Origin: Qingshengfaniella alkalisoli
GTDB taxonomy: Bacteria; Pseudomonadota; Alphaproteobacteria; Rhodobacterales; Rhodobacteraceae
Direction of reading: 5' to 3'
Assembly: GCF_007855645.1 (NCBI RefSeq)
Contig: NZ_CP042261.1
Span: forward strand, 1,158,501 to 1,222,500
DNA: 64,000 nucleotides
Shown here: positions 27,742 to 38,337 of the stretch, one piece after another
Position numbering within the stretch: the first letter of the stretch is position 1
Layout: every line of letters begins with the position of its first letter
The notes under the pieces: model-generated
Told to the model about the DNA's origin: nothing
Databases searched by the model: none
Seen by the model: the letters and a program-made list of their open reading frames with translations, nothing else
Made by a program: the position numbers and the translations under genes

Positions 27742-28248
27742 ATGACCGACCGTCTTCCCCACGAAAAAGGCTTCCACATCAGTTGGGACCAGATCCATCG
27801 CGACAGCCGCGCGCTTGCGTGGCGTCTGGACGGGCATGGGCCTGCCGAGGACGGAAGCTGGAAGGCCGTCGTCGCCATCACGCGCGGCGGCATGGCGCCT
27901 GCGATGATCGTCAGCCGCGAGTTGGACATTCGTACCGTCGATACGATTTCCGTGAAGTCCTATGACCATCAGGATCAGTCCGAAGCGGTCGTGCTGAAAT
28001 CACCGGACAAGGAACTGATGGGCGACGGCGAAGGCATCCTGATCGTCGATGACCTTGTGGATACCGGCAAGACACTGGCCTTGGTGCGAAAGATGTTCCC
28101 CAAGGCGCATCTGGCGACGGTATACGCCAAACCCCAAGGGCGCGAGCAGGTCCAGACCTACATTACCGAGGTCAGTCAGGACACCTGGATCTTCTTCCCG
28201 TGGGACATGGCACTGCAATATGTCCGCCCCTATCGAGGGACGGAATGA
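27742..28248 (+). CDS. gpt: Xanthine(-guanine) phosphoribosyltransferase
   Basis: A 168-residue type I phosphoribosyltransferase that salvages xanthine and guanine to nucleotides with PRPP. The PRPP-binding loop is [18 protein letters not shown], the N-terminal loop is [20 protein letters not shown], and the C-terminal [13 protein letters not shown] packs over the purine as in Gpt. Length fits the family. The next gene starts within its stop codon (ATGA). Confidence 0.93.
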   Translation: MTDRLPHEKGFHISWDQIHRDSRALAWRLDGHGPAEDGSWKAVVAITRGGMAPAMIVSRELDIRTVDTISVKSYDHQDQSEAVVLKSPDKELMGDGEGILIVDDLVDTGKTLALVRKMFPKAHLATVYAKPQGREQVQTYITEVSQDTWIFFPWDMALQYVRPYRGTE

Positions 28249-29432
28249 CCGCCCCCTATTCCGCGACGATCAGGAACACCTTTGCGCCGCCTGTGATGGA
28301 AGCACGGCGCTGGCTGGCACAAGCCACGCTGCCCGAAGACAAGCCGCTTCTCAACGTCTCGCAAGCTGCTCCGGTTGATCCACCGCCGGAACCACTGCGG
28401 CAGGCGATGTCGCAGGCAATTCTGGAACACCCCCAGGCACATCTTTACGGTCCCGTTCTCGGCAATCTCGACTTACGCGAAGCATTGGCAGCCAAGAACA
28501 GCACGGTTTATGGCGGTGATATCCGGACGGAGCAGATCGCGATCACCGCAGGTTGTAACGAGGCCTTCGCAGCCACGATTTCGAGCATCGCTCAGGCGGG
28601 TGACGAGATCATCCTGCCCTGCCCTTGGTATTTCAACCACAAGATGTGGCTGGACATGCAAGGGATCACCGCGCGCCCGCTCGCTACGGACGACACGCTG
28701 CTACCCGACCCCAGACACGCGACGGCGTTGATCGGCCCAAAGACCCGTGCGATCGTGCTGGTCACCCCCAACAATCCCGGCGGCGCAGAATACCCGGCAG
28801 CCCTCCTGCGCGACTTCCTGGACCTGGCGCGTGCGCATGGGCTGGCCTTGCTGATTGACGAGACTTACCGCGATTTTCACAGCGTCGATGGCGCACCGCA
28901 TGATCTGTTCACCGACCCCGATTGGCACGATACGCTGATCCAGCTTTATTCCTTTTCCAAGGCTTACCGCCTGACCGGCCACCGCGTCGGCGCCATTGTC
29001 GCCTCACAAGAACGGCTGGCCGAGGTCGAGAAGTTCCTCGACACGGTCACGATCAGCCCGCCGCAGACCGGCCAGATCGGTGCGCTTTACGGGCTCAGGG
29101 CACTTGATGACTGGCTGGCGGGCGAGCGACAAGAAATCCTGTCACGCCGCCAACGCATTCTCGACCGGATGACCGGGCTGAACGGCTGGCACCTGCACGG
29201 CTGCGGCGCCTATTTCGCCTATGTCCGGCATCCTTTCGACATGCCGTCGCCCGAGTTGGCGCGCCGCCTTGTGAGTGACGCGGGCATTCTGCTGCTACCC
29301 GGCACGATGTTCATGCCGGACAGCCACGCGGACGCGAACAAACAGCTACGGATCGCCTTCGCGAATGTCGACGCAGGCGGTATCGACAGACTGTTTGACC
29401 GCCTGTCTGCACTGGACTATCGCTGGCGCTGA
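28245..29432 (+). CDS. PLP-dependent aminotransferase, class I/II
   Basis: A 395-residue fold-type I aminotransferase. The PLP lysine is in [15 protein letters not shown], the cofactor Asp and Tyr lie in [10 protein letters not shown], and the Asn in TPNNPGG is conserved, as is the C-terminal Arg of [10 protein letters not shown]. The donor/acceptor specificity cannot be read, so I give no gene name. The start at 28245 overlaps the gpt stop by four bases, implying coupling. Downstream is a PpiD-like chaperone gene after 82 bases. Confidence 0.92.
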   Translation: MTAPYSATIRNTFAPPVMEARRWLAQATLPEDKPLLNVSQAAPVDPPPEPLRQAMSQAILEHPQAHLYGPVLGNLDLREALAAKNSTVYGGDIRTEQIAITAGCNEAFAATISSIAQAGDEIILPCPWYFNHKMWLDMQGITARPLATDDTLLPDPRHATALIGPKTRAIVLVTPNNPGGAEYPAALLRDFLDLARAHGLALLIDETYRDFHSVDGAPHDLFTDPDWHDTLIQLYSFSKAYRLTGHRVGAIVASQERLAEVEKFLDTVTISPPQTGQIGALYGLRALDDWLAGERQEILSRRQRILDRMTGLNGWHLHGCGAYFAYVRHPFDMPSPELARRLVSDAGILLLPGTMFMPDSHADANKQLRIAFANVDAGGIDRLFDRLSALDYRWR

Positions 29433-29514
29433 ACGCAGCTAATCCCAACCAAGGTTGCCGCCTTCCCGCAAAGTGACTACACCTGCGGGAGTTTGCGAAG
29501 AGGAACGCGGAAGT

Positions 29515-31368
29515 ATGGCAAGTCAGGGCAAGAAAAAAGCCTCCAATATCATCGTATGGATCATTCTGGCGCTGCTGATCGTGGGCCTCATGGGCTTCGG
29601 CGCAGGTAATTTCGGTGGCACGGTTCGTACAGCCGCATCCGTGGGCGACACCGAGGTTGAAGTCACCACCTATAGCCGAGCGCTGCAACAACGTCTCCAG
29701 ACGCTGCAAACCCAGACAGGCCAGTCCCTGACCCTTGCCGAGGCGCAGCAGATGGGTATCGACGGCGCCGTGCTGACCGGGCTTCTCAACAGTGCCGCTT
29801 TGGATGAAGCCGCACGCAAGGCCGGTCTGTCTGTTGGTGACGACAACGTCGCCGAACAGATCCAGCAGATCTCGTCCTTTCAGGGTGTGGACGGAAGTTT
29901 CGACCGCGAAGCCTACAACTTCGCGCTGCAACGCAACGGCATGTCAGCGGGGGATTTCGAAGACACGATCCGCGCCGATCTGACCCGTGGTCTTTTGCAA
30001 AGCGCGCTTGTTTCCGGGGCACTGCCATCCCCGGTCTATGCCAACACGATCTTCGATTTCATTGCTGAGCAGCGCGACTTTACCTATGCCGAAATCGACC
30101 GCGCCGATTTGGATGAGGCTCCAACTCAACCGACGGCCGACGAAGTCCGCGCCTTTTACGACGCGAATGCCGAGCAGTTCACCTTGCCCGAGCGCCGCAA
30201 GCTGACCTATGCGTGGCTGACACCTGACATGCTCATCGACGAGGTGGAATTGGACGAAACCGCCCTGCGTGAACTCTACGATTCTCGTATCGACGAATTC
30301 CAACGCCCCGAAACGGTCATCGCTGAACGCCTGGTGTTCGCAGATGACGAAGCGGCAGCAGCAGCCAAGGCGCAGCTTGACGCAGGAGAAACGACGTTCG
30401 ATGCGCTGGTTGAAGACCGCGGGCTGACACTGACCGATGTCGATCTGGACGAAATCACACGCGATGATCTGAACACCGAAGCCGCCGATGCTGTTTTTGC
30501 ACTGGGTGAGCCCGGCATTGTGGGCCCCACCCCGACCGACCTTGGCCCCGCGATATTCCGCGTGAATGCCGTTCTGGCCGCGCAAACAACCGAGTTCGAA
30601 GACGCCCTCCCTGAGCTCCGCGACGAATTGGCGATGCAGCGCGCGCGCCGGATCATCGAAGCGGACGTCGAAACCACCGACGACATGCTCGCAGGCGGAG
30701 CGACGCTGGAAGATCTGGCCAAGGAAACCGACATGGTTCTTGGCACGGTCGAATGGACCGGCAATGAACATGAAGGACTGGCCGCCTATCCCGAATTCGC
30801 GGCGATCGCTGACACGCTTACGCAGGATGATTTCCCGGAGATCCGGCAGCTTGAAGATGGCGGTATCTATGCCGTGCGCCTGGACGAGATCGTTCCCCCG
30901 ACGCTTCAATCTTTTGAAGCTGTCGAGGCCGATGCCCGCGATGCGGCTACGCAGCAGAAACTAATTGATGCGCTGACGGCGAAAGCCGACGAAGTGACCG
31001 CGCAGCTCGGGGAGGGGCAGACCTTCGAGGAGCTTGGCTTTGATCCGGTTGCAAAGGTCGATCTGACCCGTCGCGGCTTCATTGAAGAAGTGCCCGAAGA
31101 ACTTCTGTCCCGGCTTTTCGAAATCGACGCCGGCGATCTGGTGACTGTCTCGGGCGAAGACTCGGTGTTCGTCGCCCGTCTGGACAGTGTCCGCACCCCG
31201 GCCGCCAACGATCCCGGTCGGGAGATGATGAACCAGCAACTCCAGGGGCAAGTCGCTCAGGCCGTCGCCCAGGACATTCTGGTCCAATTCTCGCGCGCGA
31301 TCCAGCAAAGCGAAGGCATCACCGTCAACCAGAACGCGCTTAACGCCGTTCACGCGCAAATGCAGTAA
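29515..31368 (+). CDS. PpiD-like membrane-anchored peptidyl-prolyl isomerase/chaperone
   Basis: A 617-residue protein with one N-terminal membrane anchor (residues about 11-32, IIVWIILALLIVGLMGFGAG) and a large acidic periplasmic part. The layout (SurA_N-like segment near residues 50-190, a parvulin-type domain near 230-370, then a second rotamase-like region) matches SurA/PpiD folding factors that act at the Sec exit. The parvulin active-site residues look degenerate, as in many alphaproteobacterial members, so it may act as a holdase. It is followed by trpE after two bases, an arrangement I believe is common in Rhodobacterales. Confidence 0.88.
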   Translation: MASQGKKKASNIIVWIILALLIVGLMGFGAGNFGGTVRTAASVGDTEVEVTTYSRALQQRLQTLQTQTGQSLTLAEAQQMGIDGAVLTGLLNSAALDEAARKAGLSVGDDNVAEQIQQISSFQGVDGSFDREAYNFALQRNGMSAGDFEDTIRADLTRGLLQSALVSGALPSPVYANTIFDFIAEQRDFTYAEIDRADLDEAPTQPTADEVRAFYDANAEQFTLPERRKLTYAWLTPDMLIDEVELDETALRELYDSRIDEFQRPETVIAERLVFADDEAAAAAKAQLDAGETTFDALVEDRGLTLTDVDLDEITRDDLNTEAADAVFALGEPGIVGPTPTDLGPAIFRVNAVLAAQTTEFEDALPELRDELAMQRARRIIEADVETTDDMLAGGATLEDLAKETDMVLGTVEWTGNEHEGLAAYPEFAAIADTLTQDDFPEIRQLEDGGIYAVRLDEIVPPTLQSFEAVEADARDAATQQKLIDALTAKADEVTAQLGEGQTFEELGFDPVAKVDLTRRGFIEEVPEELLSRLFEIDAGDLVTVSGEDSVFVARLDSVRTPAANDPGREMMNQQLQGQVAQAVAQDILVQFSRAIQQSEGITVNQNALNAVHAQMQ

Positions 31369-31370
31369 TC

Positions 31371-32876
31371 ATGACGCCTGACTTTTCCGAGTTCGCCCAA
31401 GGATACGAGGCGGGAAAGAACCAACTGGTCTATGCCCGCCTGGCCGCCGATCTGGACACACCCGTTTCGCTTATGTTGAAACTGGCCGATGCCCGCCCCG
31501 ACAGCTTCATGCTGGAATCGGTGACGGGCGGCGAGGTGCGCGGACGGTATTCCATTATCGGCATGAAGCCTGATCTGATCTGGCGGTGTCGCGGCACGAC
31601 GGCCGAGCTGAATCGCATGGCACGATTCGACCCCGACAGTTTTCAGGTCGAAGACAAACCCCCGCTCGACAGCCTCCGGGCATTGATTGCCGAGAGTCGC
31701 ATCGACATGCCCGAGGACCTGCCCGCGATGTCGGCAGGGCTTTTCGGCTATCTCGGCTATGACATGATCCGGCTGGTCGAGCATCTGCCAAACGTCAATC
31801 CAGACGCTCTGGGCCTGCCTGACGCTGTGTTGATCCGCCCGTCGGTCGTCGCCGTGCTGGACGGGGTGAAGGGTGAAGTAACGGTCGTCGCGCCCGCATG
31901 GGTCGAAAGCGGACAGTCGGCCAAAGCCGCCTATGCGCAAGCCGCAGAACGGGTCATGGACGCGATCCGCGATCTGGAACGTCAGGCCGCGGGCGAAAGC
32001 CGCTCTCTTGGGCAAGAGGTGCAAGACGCGTCCGAGCCCGTCTCCAACTTCACGAAGCAGGGCTATCTGGACGCTGTAGAAAAGGCGAAGGAATACATCC
32101 GCGCGGGAGACATCTTCCAGGTCGTGCCAGCGCAGCGCTGGACGCAGGACTTCAAGCTCCCGCCCTTCTCGCTGTATCGATCGCTCAGGCGCACCAACCC
32201 ATCGCCCTTCATGTTCTACTTCAATTTCGGCGGCTTTCAGGTCATCGGCGCCAGCCCGGAAATTCTCGTGCGGGTCTTTGGCAAGCAGGTTACCGTTCGC
32301 CCGATCGCCGGCACCCGTCCGCGCGGCGAAACCCCTGAAGAAGACCGCGCGTTGGAGGCTGATCTGCTGGCCGACAAGAAAGAGTTGGCCGAACACCTGA
32401 TGCTTCTCGATCTGGGTCGCAACGATGCCGGGCGCGTGTCAAAGATCGGCTCCGTGCGCCCGACAGAGGAATTCATCGTCGAGCGTTACAGCCATGTGAT
32501 GCATATGGTCTCCAATGTCGTGGGTGAGCTGTCCGACGATCACGACGCGCTGTCGGCCCTGCTTGCAGGCATGCCCGCGGGTACCGTGTCAGGTGCGCCC
32601 AAGGTGCGTGCGATGGAAATCATCGACGAGTTGGAGCCGGAAAAGCGCGGCGTCTATGCAGGTGGTGTGGGCTATTTTGCAGCCAATGGCGATATGGATA
32701 TGTGTATCGCGTTGCGCACCGCCGTTCTGAAAGATGAAAAGCTTTACATTCAGGCCGGTGGCGGCGTCGTCTATGACAGCGATCCCGAAGCCGAGTTTCA
32801 AGAAACAGTCAACAAATCCAAAGCGATACGACGCGCAGCGGAAGAAGCGGGGCGTTTCAACGGCGGGAACAGCTAG
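31371..32876 (+). CDS. trpE: Anthranilate synthase component I
   Basis: A 501-residue chorismate-utilising enzyme that makes anthranilate with ammonia from TrpG, the first step of tryptophan synthesis. The feedback-inhibition region LLESVTGGEVRGRYSIIG-like segment (MLESVTGGEVRGRYSIIG) is at residues 40-60, and the catalytic core shows QVVPAQRW, NPSPFMFYFNFGGFQVIGAS, RPIAGTRPRGETPEED and GTVSGAPKVRAMEII. Full length. The gene follows the PpiD-like gene by two bases, away from trpGDC, with an unrelated-looking minus-strand gene in between. Confidence 0.96.
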   Translation: MTPDFSEFAQGYEAGKNQLVYARLAADLDTPVSLMLKLADARPDSFMLESVTGGEVRGRYSIIGMKPDLIWRCRGTTAELNRMARFDPDSFQVEDKPPLDSLRALIAESRIDMPEDLPAMSAGLFGYLGYDMIRLVEHLPNVNPDALGLPDAVLIRPSVVAVLDGVKGEVTVVAPAWVESGQSAKAAYAQAAERVMDAIRDLERQAAGESRSLGQEVQDASEPVSNFTKQGYLDAVEKAKEYIRAGDIFQVVPAQRWTQDFKLPPFSLYRSLRRTNPSPFMFYFNFGGFQVIGASPEILVRVFGKQVTVRPIAGTRPRGETPEEDRALEADLLADKKELAEHLMLLDLGRNDAGRVSKIGSVRPTEEFIVERYSHVMHMVSNVVGELSDDHDALSALLAGMPAGTVSGAPKVRAMEIIDELEPEKRGVYAGGVGYFAANGDMDMCIALRTAVLKDEKLYIQAGGGVVYDSDPEAEFQETVNKSKAIRRAAEEAGRFNGGNS

Positions 32877-32877
32877 G

Positions 32878-34053
32878 CTATTCCCGCGCCGCAACCAGCT
32901 GGGCAATCTCCACGCCGTCGGTGCGGGCCAGCCAGTCGCTGATCTCAGCCCGCACAAGCATGCTGTCGCGGACAAGAACAATCGCCTGCCCGTCCCGTTC
33001 GGCGCGGGCAACCGCGCTGGACAGGGTGTTCGCGATACCCTGCGCAGTCTCGATTACGCGGTAAGGCAGAAATACCTCGATCCCCTGCCGCTCCAGCATG
33101 ACACGTTCGACCCCGGCGGACGGAGACGCCAGCATCACCCGCCGAGCATCGGGTTCCGAAAAACCGGGGTTTGGCAGAAACTCAGCAAGCTGCTCGGAAC
33201 TGCGCGGATCGAGAACAAGGCTGTCTTCGACGATGGCCGTGGCCCAGCCGGGCGTGTCTCGACCGGCCAATGGCTGAAGGAGCACGAAGATCAGTCTCGG
33301 GCCGTCAGCCGCGCCGATATCCGGCAAGTCTCCATGCGGCACATCCGGCAACGGTCGTGATGCGACATCATGGAGTTGCGCGAGGTCTGCCATCTCGACA
33401 ACACTGTCCGTCGTGGCTGAGACAACTTCCAACCCGGACATCTGCATTGCCGGAGCTTGCTCCACTTCAGACAACTTTGCGACTTCCGGTGCTGGGATCA
33501 GCGAAGCCGGCAACTCCGGATCGAATACTGGCAGGTCGTACGTCCCCGTCGCTTCCAACCGCAGCAATGCCGGCGCAGATCCGACTGGATCTTCCGCGCG
33601 CAGCCCGGCGACAGGCACCATTCCCCTTGGGCCAAGGGGCATCCCATCAATATGCGTAAGATCATCATTGGCCATTTTCCAGGCTGGCGCGTCGGGAACT
33701 GCCTGGGCCAAGGGTACGTCGGCCGTGGGAACAGACGCAGCGTTCAACGGAAAAGGCAGCTGCACATCGATGCCCGGGCGCGGCCCACCTAGCCGAATCT
33801 CATTTTGATGGACCGTCGGAATCAGCGGCGTGCGCCCTCCGAAAGGGGCTGCCATCTGGCGCGGGGCGGTTGGTAAAGGCGCAGGTGCTGTCTGCGCTGG
33901 CGGGTCGGCCGGGGGCGGCGTGTCAGCCTCGACGCCGATTTCGTCAGACGCAACTTCCATCTCGGGCACGTCCAGTTGCAGGGCAGCAACCACCAGCAGC
34001 GCACCACCCACGACGACGCCCCAGAATAGCCCTGCAACCAGCCCTTTCGTCAT
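32878..34053 (-). CDS. Proline-rich membrane-anchored protein, possibly YibQ-like divergent deacetylase
   Basis: A 391-residue protein with an N-terminal membrane helix (GLVAGLFWGVVVGGALLVVAA) and a long Pro/Ala-rich linker to about residue 250, followed by a folded C-terminal region beginning RLIFVLLQPLAG. The N-terminus and the tail (RVIETAQGIANTLSSAVARA) recall the divergent polysaccharide deacetylase (YibQ) proteins seen beside trp genes in related bacteria, but the deacetylase core appears mostly lost or reduced. That link is tentative. It would sit in the inner membrane with the bulk in the periplasm. It converges on trpE (one base between stops) and diverges from trpG. Confidence 0.6.
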   Translation of the reverse strand: MTKGLVAGLFWGVVVGGALLVVAALQLDVPEMEVASDEIGVEADTPPPADPPAQTAPAPLPTAPRQMAAPFGGRTPLIPTVHQNEIRLGGPRPGIDVQLPFPLNAASVPTADVPLAQAVPDAPAWKMANDDLTHIDGMPLGPRGMVPVAGLRAEDPVGSAPALLRLEATGTYDLPVFDPELPASLIPAPEVAKLSEVEQAPAMQMSGLEVVSATTDSVVEMADLAQLHDVASRPLPDVPHGDLPDIGAADGPRLIFVLLQPLAGRDTPGWATAIVEDSLVLDPRSSEQLAEFLPNPGFSEPDARRVMLASPSAGVERVMLERQGIEVFLPYRVIETAQGIANTLSSAVARAERDGQAIVLVRDSMLVRAEISDWLARTDGVEIAQLVAARE

Positions 34054-34140
34054 GCCACTGCCCTTTGCTTCGGCGCGGTTATCTTGTTATCGCTGCCGCC
34101 ACAGTCGGTCGTAACGGCTTCGACGCCCCTTGACCACCCA

Positions 34141-34169
34141 TTGCCGAACTGAACAAGTGTCTGCATAGT
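34141..34169 (+). promoter_or_regulatory. Candidate promoter of trpG operon
   Basis: TTGCCG (34141-34146) and CATAGT (34164-34169) are separated by 17 bases, 40 bases before the trpG start. The match is moderate. No Trp-rich leader peptide or attenuator hairpin was seen in this 156-bp gap. Confidence 0.35.
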
Positions 34170-34209
34170 TGCGAAGGCTTTCCGCCATCCAAGAAGAAGA
34201 ACCGGACTC

Positions 34210-34794
34210 ATGCTGCTACTTATAGATAACTACGACAGTTTCACCTATAATCTGGTGCATTATCTGGGCGAGTTGGGTGCCGATGTCCGGGTCTGGCGTA
34301 ACGACGCGATAACGGCGGATCAGGCCCTTGAGCTGACCCCTTCGGCGATCCTACTGTCGCCCGGCCCTTGCACGCCGGATCAGGCGGGTATCTGCCTGGA
34401 ACTGACCGAAGCGGCGGCCCAGGCCAAGATCCCCCTGATGGGCGTTTGCCTTGGCCACCAGACCATCGGTCAGGCGTTCGGTGGAAAGGTCGTGCGGTGC
34501 CATGAAATCGTGCATGGCAAGATGGGAGAGATCCACCACAAGGACGCCGGCATCTTTCGTGATCTGCCTTCACCCTTCAAGGCTACCCGCTATCATTCCC
34601 TGGTCGTGGAGCGCGAAAGCCTGCCCGACTGCCTGGAAGTCACTGCCTGGCTCGACGACGGCACCATCATGGGGCTGAGGCACAAGGAACTGCCGATCGA
34701 GGGCGTCCAGTTCCACCCGGAAAGCATCGCCTCCGAGCACGGTCACCAGATGCTCGCCAACTTCCTCGGCAAGAACGCGGCAGTAGCGGCATGA
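34210..34794 (+). CDS. trpG: Anthranilate synthase component II (glutamine amidotransferase)
   Basis: A 194-residue class I glutamine amidotransferase that supplies ammonia to TrpE. The catalytic triad is visible as Cys80 in [11 protein letters not shown], and His169 and Glu171 in [12 protein letters not shown]. The N-terminal [20 protein letters not shown] is diagnostic. It may also serve para-aminobenzoate synthesis, as in some bacteria. It opens the trpG-trpD-trpC-moaC-moeA-lexA group and overlaps trpD by four bases. Confidence 0.96.
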   Translation: MLLLIDNYDSFTYNLVHYLGELGADVRVWRNDAITADQALELTPSAILLSPGPCTPDQAGICLELTEAAAQAKIPLMGVCLGHQTIGQAFGGKVVRCHEIVHGKMGEIHHKDAGIFRDLPSPFKATRYHSLVVERESLPDCLEVTAWLDDGTIMGLRHKELPIEGVQFHPESIASEHGHQMLANFLGKNAAVAA

Positions 34795-35810
34795 GCGACG
34801 ATCTGAAACCGCTGATCGCTGCTGCGGCCCAACGACCTTTGACCAGCGACGAGGCCCGCCGGGCCTTCGACATTCTGTTCGAGGGCAACGCCACGCCAAG
34901 CCAGATGGGCGGTTTCCTGATGGCACTGCGGACCCGCGGCGAAACGGTAGAGGAATACGCCGCCGCCGCTGCCGCGATGCGCGAACGCTGCATTCCCGTG
35001 AAGGCACCTGATCGCGCAATGGATATCGTGGGAACCGGCGGTGACGGGGTGGGCACGCTGAACATCTCCACCGCCACCGCTTTCGTTGTAGCGGGGGCTG
35101 GTGTCGCGGTCGCCAAACACGGCAATCGCAATCTCAGTTCAAAGTCCGGCGCGGCCGACGCACTCGGCAAACTGGGTATCGAGGTGATGAACGGCGCGGA
35201 TGTCGTCGAAAACGCGCTGGCCGAGAACGGCATCGCCTTTTTAATGGCCCCAATGCACCACCCCGCCATGCGGCATGTCATGCCCACGCGATCGGAACTT
35301 GGCACGCGGACAATTTTCAACATCCTCGGGCCGCTTACGAACCCTGCCGGCGTCAAATACCAACTGACAGGCGCATTTTCGCGCGACATCATCCGACCAA
35401 TGGCCGAGACGTTGCAACGACTTGGATCGCATGGTGCCTGGCTTGTGCATGGCAGTGACGGTATCGATGAGATGACGATTACCGGCACGACATGGGTGGC
35501 CGCGCTGAAGAATGGCGAAGTCACCGAATTCGAAATTCACCCTGAAGATGCAAAACTGCCCGTCCACCCTCTGGAGGCGATCCTTGGTGGTGAACCGGCC
35601 GAAAACGCCCGCGCTTTGGCTGCCCTGCTGGATGGGGCGCAAAGCGCCTATCGCGATGCGGTCTGCCTGAATGCCGCTGCCGCTCTGGTTGTGGTCGGCG
35701 AGGCATCGGATTTGCCCGAAGGCGTGGCCATGGCCCGTGAAAGCATCGACAGCGGCGCAGCGAAACACAAAGTGGAAGGGCTGGCCAAGGCCAGCAAGGC
35801 AAACGCATGA
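34791..35810 (+). CDS. trpD: Anthranilate phosphoribosyltransferase
   Basis: A 339-residue enzyme that joins anthranilate to PRPP in the second committed step of tryptophan synthesis. PRPP and metal motifs are clear: [39 protein letters not shown] and LGPLTNPAG. The start overlaps trpG and the end overlaps trpC, each by four bases (ATGA). Length is typical. Confidence 0.97.
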   Translation: MSDDLKPLIAAAAQRPLTSDEARRAFDILFEGNATPSQMGGFLMALRTRGETVEEYAAAAAAMRERCIPVKAPDRAMDIVGTGGDGVGTLNISTATAFVVAGAGVAVAKHGNRNLSSKSGAADALGKLGIEVMNGADVVENALAENGIAFLMAPMHHPAMRHVMPTRSELGTRTIFNILGPLTNPAGVKYQLTGAFSRDIIRPMAETLQRLGSHGAWLVHGSDGIDEMTITGTTWVAALKNGEVTEFEIHPEDAKLPVHPLEAILGGEPAENARALAALLDGAQSAYRDAVCLNAAAALVVVGEASDLPEGVAMARESIDSGAAKHKVEGLAKASKANA

Positions 35811-36619
35811 GCGAAACCATTCTGGACAAGATCAAAGCCTACAAGCTGGAAGAGGTCGCCGCCCGGAAGGCCGAAACCCCCCTTGACACGGTGGAACAAC
35901 GCGCCAAGGCCGCAGAACCCACGCGCGGTTTTGCAGATGCACTTCTGGAAGCATCCCGAACCGGCTACGGCCTGATCGCGGAGATCAAGAAGGCAAGCCC
36001 GTCAAAAGGGCTGATCCGACCAGATTTCGACCCGCCTGCCTTGGCGAAGGCCTATGAGGATGGCGGCGCGGCATGCCTGTCGGTGCTGACCGATACGCCC
36101 TCCTTTCAGGGGGACGACACCTATCTGACGCAAGCGCGGCAAGCCACGTCTCTGCCGGCCCTGCGCAAGGATTTCCTGTATGATCCCTATCAGGTGATCG
36201 AGGCACGCGGGCTCGGGGCGGATTGCATCCTGATCATCATGGCCAGCGTCAGCGATGCGCAAGCGGCGGAACTGGAAGCCACCGCGTTTGAATGGGACAT
36301 GGATGTGCTGGTCGAGGTCCACAACCAGGACGAGCTCGAACGCGCCAACCAACTGAAATCACGCTTGTTGGGCATCAACAACCGCGATCTGCATTCCTTC
36401 GAGACATCGCTGGACACCACTCGCAAGCTGGCCCGGATCGTCCCCGAGGACCGCATCATCGTGGCGGAATCAGGCATATCCACCCGTGAAGATCTGGCCG
36501 ACCTCGCACGTTACGGGGTGCGTTCCTTCCTGATCGGCGAGAGCCTGATGCGGCAGGATGATGTCGCCAGTGCCACGCGTCGGCTGCTGAGCCAGCCGCT
36601 GACCTCCGGCATGCACTGA
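35807..36619 (+). CDS. trpC: Indole-3-glycerol-phosphate synthase
   Basis: A 270-residue TIM-barrel enzyme that closes the indole ring. Motifs include [20 protein letters not shown] (catalytic Lys region), [42 protein letters not shown] and [12 protein letters not shown]. It stands alone, not fused to TrpF. The next gene, moaC, begins on its last base. trpF, trpB and trpA are not in this window. Confidence 0.97.
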   Translation: MSETILDKIKAYKLEEVAARKAETPLDTVEQRAKAAEPTRGFADALLEASRTGYGLIAEIKKASPSKGLIRPDFDPPALAKAYEDGGAACLSVLTDTPSFQGDDTYLTQARQATSLPALRKDFLYDPYQVIEARGLGADCILIIMASVSDAQAAELEATAFEWDMDVLVEVHNQDELERANQLKSRLLGINNRDLHSFETSLDTTRKLARIVPEDRIIVAESGISTREDLADLARYGVRSFLIGESLMRQDDVASATRRLLSQPLTSGMH

Positions 36620-37098
36620 TGGCTGGCCTGACCCATTTCGACGATGCGGGCCATGCGCATATGGTCGATGTGTCCCAAAAGGACATTACAGCGCGTGTGG
36701 CCGTTGCGTCAGGTGCCGTCAGGATGCTGCCGGAAACACTTGCCCTGGTTCGCGAAGGTCGGGTCGAGAAGGGCGATCCACTGGCCGTGGCAAGGCTGGC
36801 GGGCATAATGGGCGCAAAACGCACCTCCGATCTGATCCCCTTGTGTCATCCCTTGCCCATCACCAAGGTTGCCGTGGATTTGCGCGAGGATGAAGCCCTG
36901 CCCGGCATCCGCATTCAAGCCACCGTCAAGACGACTGGTCAGACTGGCGTGGAAATGGAGGCCCTGACCGCCGTATCCACCGCGGCACTAACGCTTTACG
37001 ACATGCTGAAGGCTGCCGAAAAGAGCATGGAAATCACTGATATCCACCTTGACATGAAAGAAGGCGGCAAGTCAGGCCGATACGAGGTCAAGGGGTGA
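36619..37098 (+). CDS. moaC: Cyclic pyranopterin monophosphate synthase MoaC
   Basis: A 159-residue molybdenum cofactor enzyme that converts the MoaA product to cyclic pyranopterin monophosphate. Family signatures [34 protein letters not shown] and the catalytic Lys region [19 protein letters not shown] are complete. It shares one base with trpC and overlaps moeA by four bases (GTGA). Confidence 0.96.
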   Translation: MAGLTHFDDAGHAHMVDVSQKDITARVAVASGAVRMLPETLALVREGRVEKGDPLAVARLAGIMGAKRTSDLIPLCHPLPITKVAVDLREDEALPGIRIQATVKTTGQTGVEMEALTAVSTAALTLYDMLKAAEKSMEITDIHLDMKEGGKSGRYEVKG

Positions 37099-38264
37099 TA
37101 TCTGTCCCCGAGGCATTGGGGCGGATTTTCGCATTACTGACGCCTGTTGGAACGGAAAACATTCCCTTACGGCAAGCCAACGGGCGCGTGCTGGCAGTAG
37201 ATGCAATCGCGCCGCGCGACCAACCGCCCTTCCCTGCTTCCGCGATGGACGGCTACGCGATCCGGCATGATGACGCGGAACTCGGGAAAGAACTCACCGT
37301 TATCGGCACCTCGGCAGCCGGTGCCGCCTTCGCAGGGCCTATCGGCAACGGGAAAGCCGTTCGCATTTTCACCGGTGCGCCCGTACCTGTCGGCGCAGAT
37401 CGGATCGTTATCCAGGAGCACACGACGCGCGACGCAGACCGGATCAAGATCAGCGACCTGTCTGAGCAAGACTTTATCCGTGCGCGTGCCTCTGATTTTG
37501 CGGAGGGCTTCCGCTTGGGCGCACCACGTCGCTTGGGGGCCACTGAACTCACCCTTCTCGCGTCGATGAACCAGCCTGAAATCGAGGTATATCGCCGCCC
37601 CAAAGTAGCGATCATCTCTACCGGCGACGAACTTGTCATGCCTGGCGACGATGTGCGGGCTGACCAGATTTTTGCTTCGAACGCTTTTGGGCTGGCCGCG
37701 CTGGTCGAGAACATGGGCGGCATCGCGCAAATACTGCCAATTGCGCGTGATAATCTGTCAGCCTTGCGCGGCGCATTCGATCTCGCCGCGAACTCGGACT
37801 TGATTGTCACCAGCGGTGGCGCCTCGGTCGGCGACCACGATCTTCTAGGGAACGCTGCTGAAGAGCTTGGTTTGACGCGTTATTTCTACAAGGTCGCGAT
37901 GCGTCCGGGCAAGCCGCTGATGGCTGGTATGTTCAATGGAATACCCTTGATTGGGCTTCCCGGAAATCCAGTATCATCAATAGTATGCGGCACAATCTTT
38001 GTGTGCCCAGCCTTGCGCTACCTGCAAGGCCTTCCAGCTGCGCCGATACAGCGTATAACCGCGACACTCGGCCGGGATCTGCCGCATAATGGTCCGCGAG
38101 AACATTACATGCGTGCGATGTTCGAAAGCGGTTCGGTTACCGTCTATGACCACCAGGACAGTTCTCTTCAGACAATCCTCAGTGGCGCGAACTGTTTGCT
38201 GATCCGCCCGCCCAACGCTGCGCCTGCCCAGGCCGGTCAAGAAGTGGAAATCATTCAAATATGA
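37095..38264 (+). CDS. moeA: Molybdopterin molybdotransferase MoeA
   Basis: A 389-residue enzyme that inserts molybdate into adenylylated molybdopterin. The start is a GTG within the moaC stop (GTGA). Motifs include [51 protein letters not shown] and the MoaB/Mog-like GGASVGDHD, followed by [12 protein letters not shown] and GLPGNPVSS. Full length. Composition at the 3' end is slightly more AT-rich than in its neighbours. lexA follows after 73 bases with its own promoter. Confidence 0.96.
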   Translation: MISVPEALGRIFALLTPVGTENIPLRQANGRVLAVDAIAPRDQPPFPASAMDGYAIRHDDAELGKELTVIGTSAAGAAFAGPIGNGKAVRIFTGAPVPVGADRIVIQEHTTRDADRIKISDLSEQDFIRARASDFAEGFRLGAPRRLGATELTLLASMNQPEIEVYRRPKVAIISTGDELVMPGDDVRADQIFASNAFGLAALVENMGGIAQILPIARDNLSALRGAFDLAANSDLIVTSGGASVGDHDLLGNAAEELGLTRYFYKVAMRPGKPLMAGMFNGIPLIGLPGNPVSSIVCGTIFVCPALRYLQGLPAAPIQRITATLGRDLPHNGPREHYMRAMFESGSVTVYDHQDSSLQTILSGANCLLIRPPNAAPAQAGQEVEIIQI

Positions 38265-38273
38265 CAGAATGAA

Positions 38274-38302
38274 TTGACACAAATCAGGAACGCACCTAGA
38301 AC
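38274..38302 (+). promoter_or_regulatory. Predicted lexA promoter
   Basis: A perfect TTGACA (38274-38279) and TAGAAC (38297-38302) are 17 bases apart, 36 bases before the lexA start. The spacer and -10 hold the SOS box, so LexA bound there would block RNA polymerase. Confidence 0.75.
38288..38302. promoter_or_regulatory. SOS box (LexA operator) upstream of lexA
   Basis: GAACGCACCTAGAAC is the direct repeat GAAC-N7-GAAC, the reverse complement of the GTTC-N7-GTTC operator known for alphaproteobacterial LexA. It overlaps the predicted -10 and is positioned for autorepression, relieved after DNA damage. Confidence 0.9.
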
Positions 38303-38337
38303 ATTATGCAAACATGTTCGCGCGAGGGCCCTGTCGT

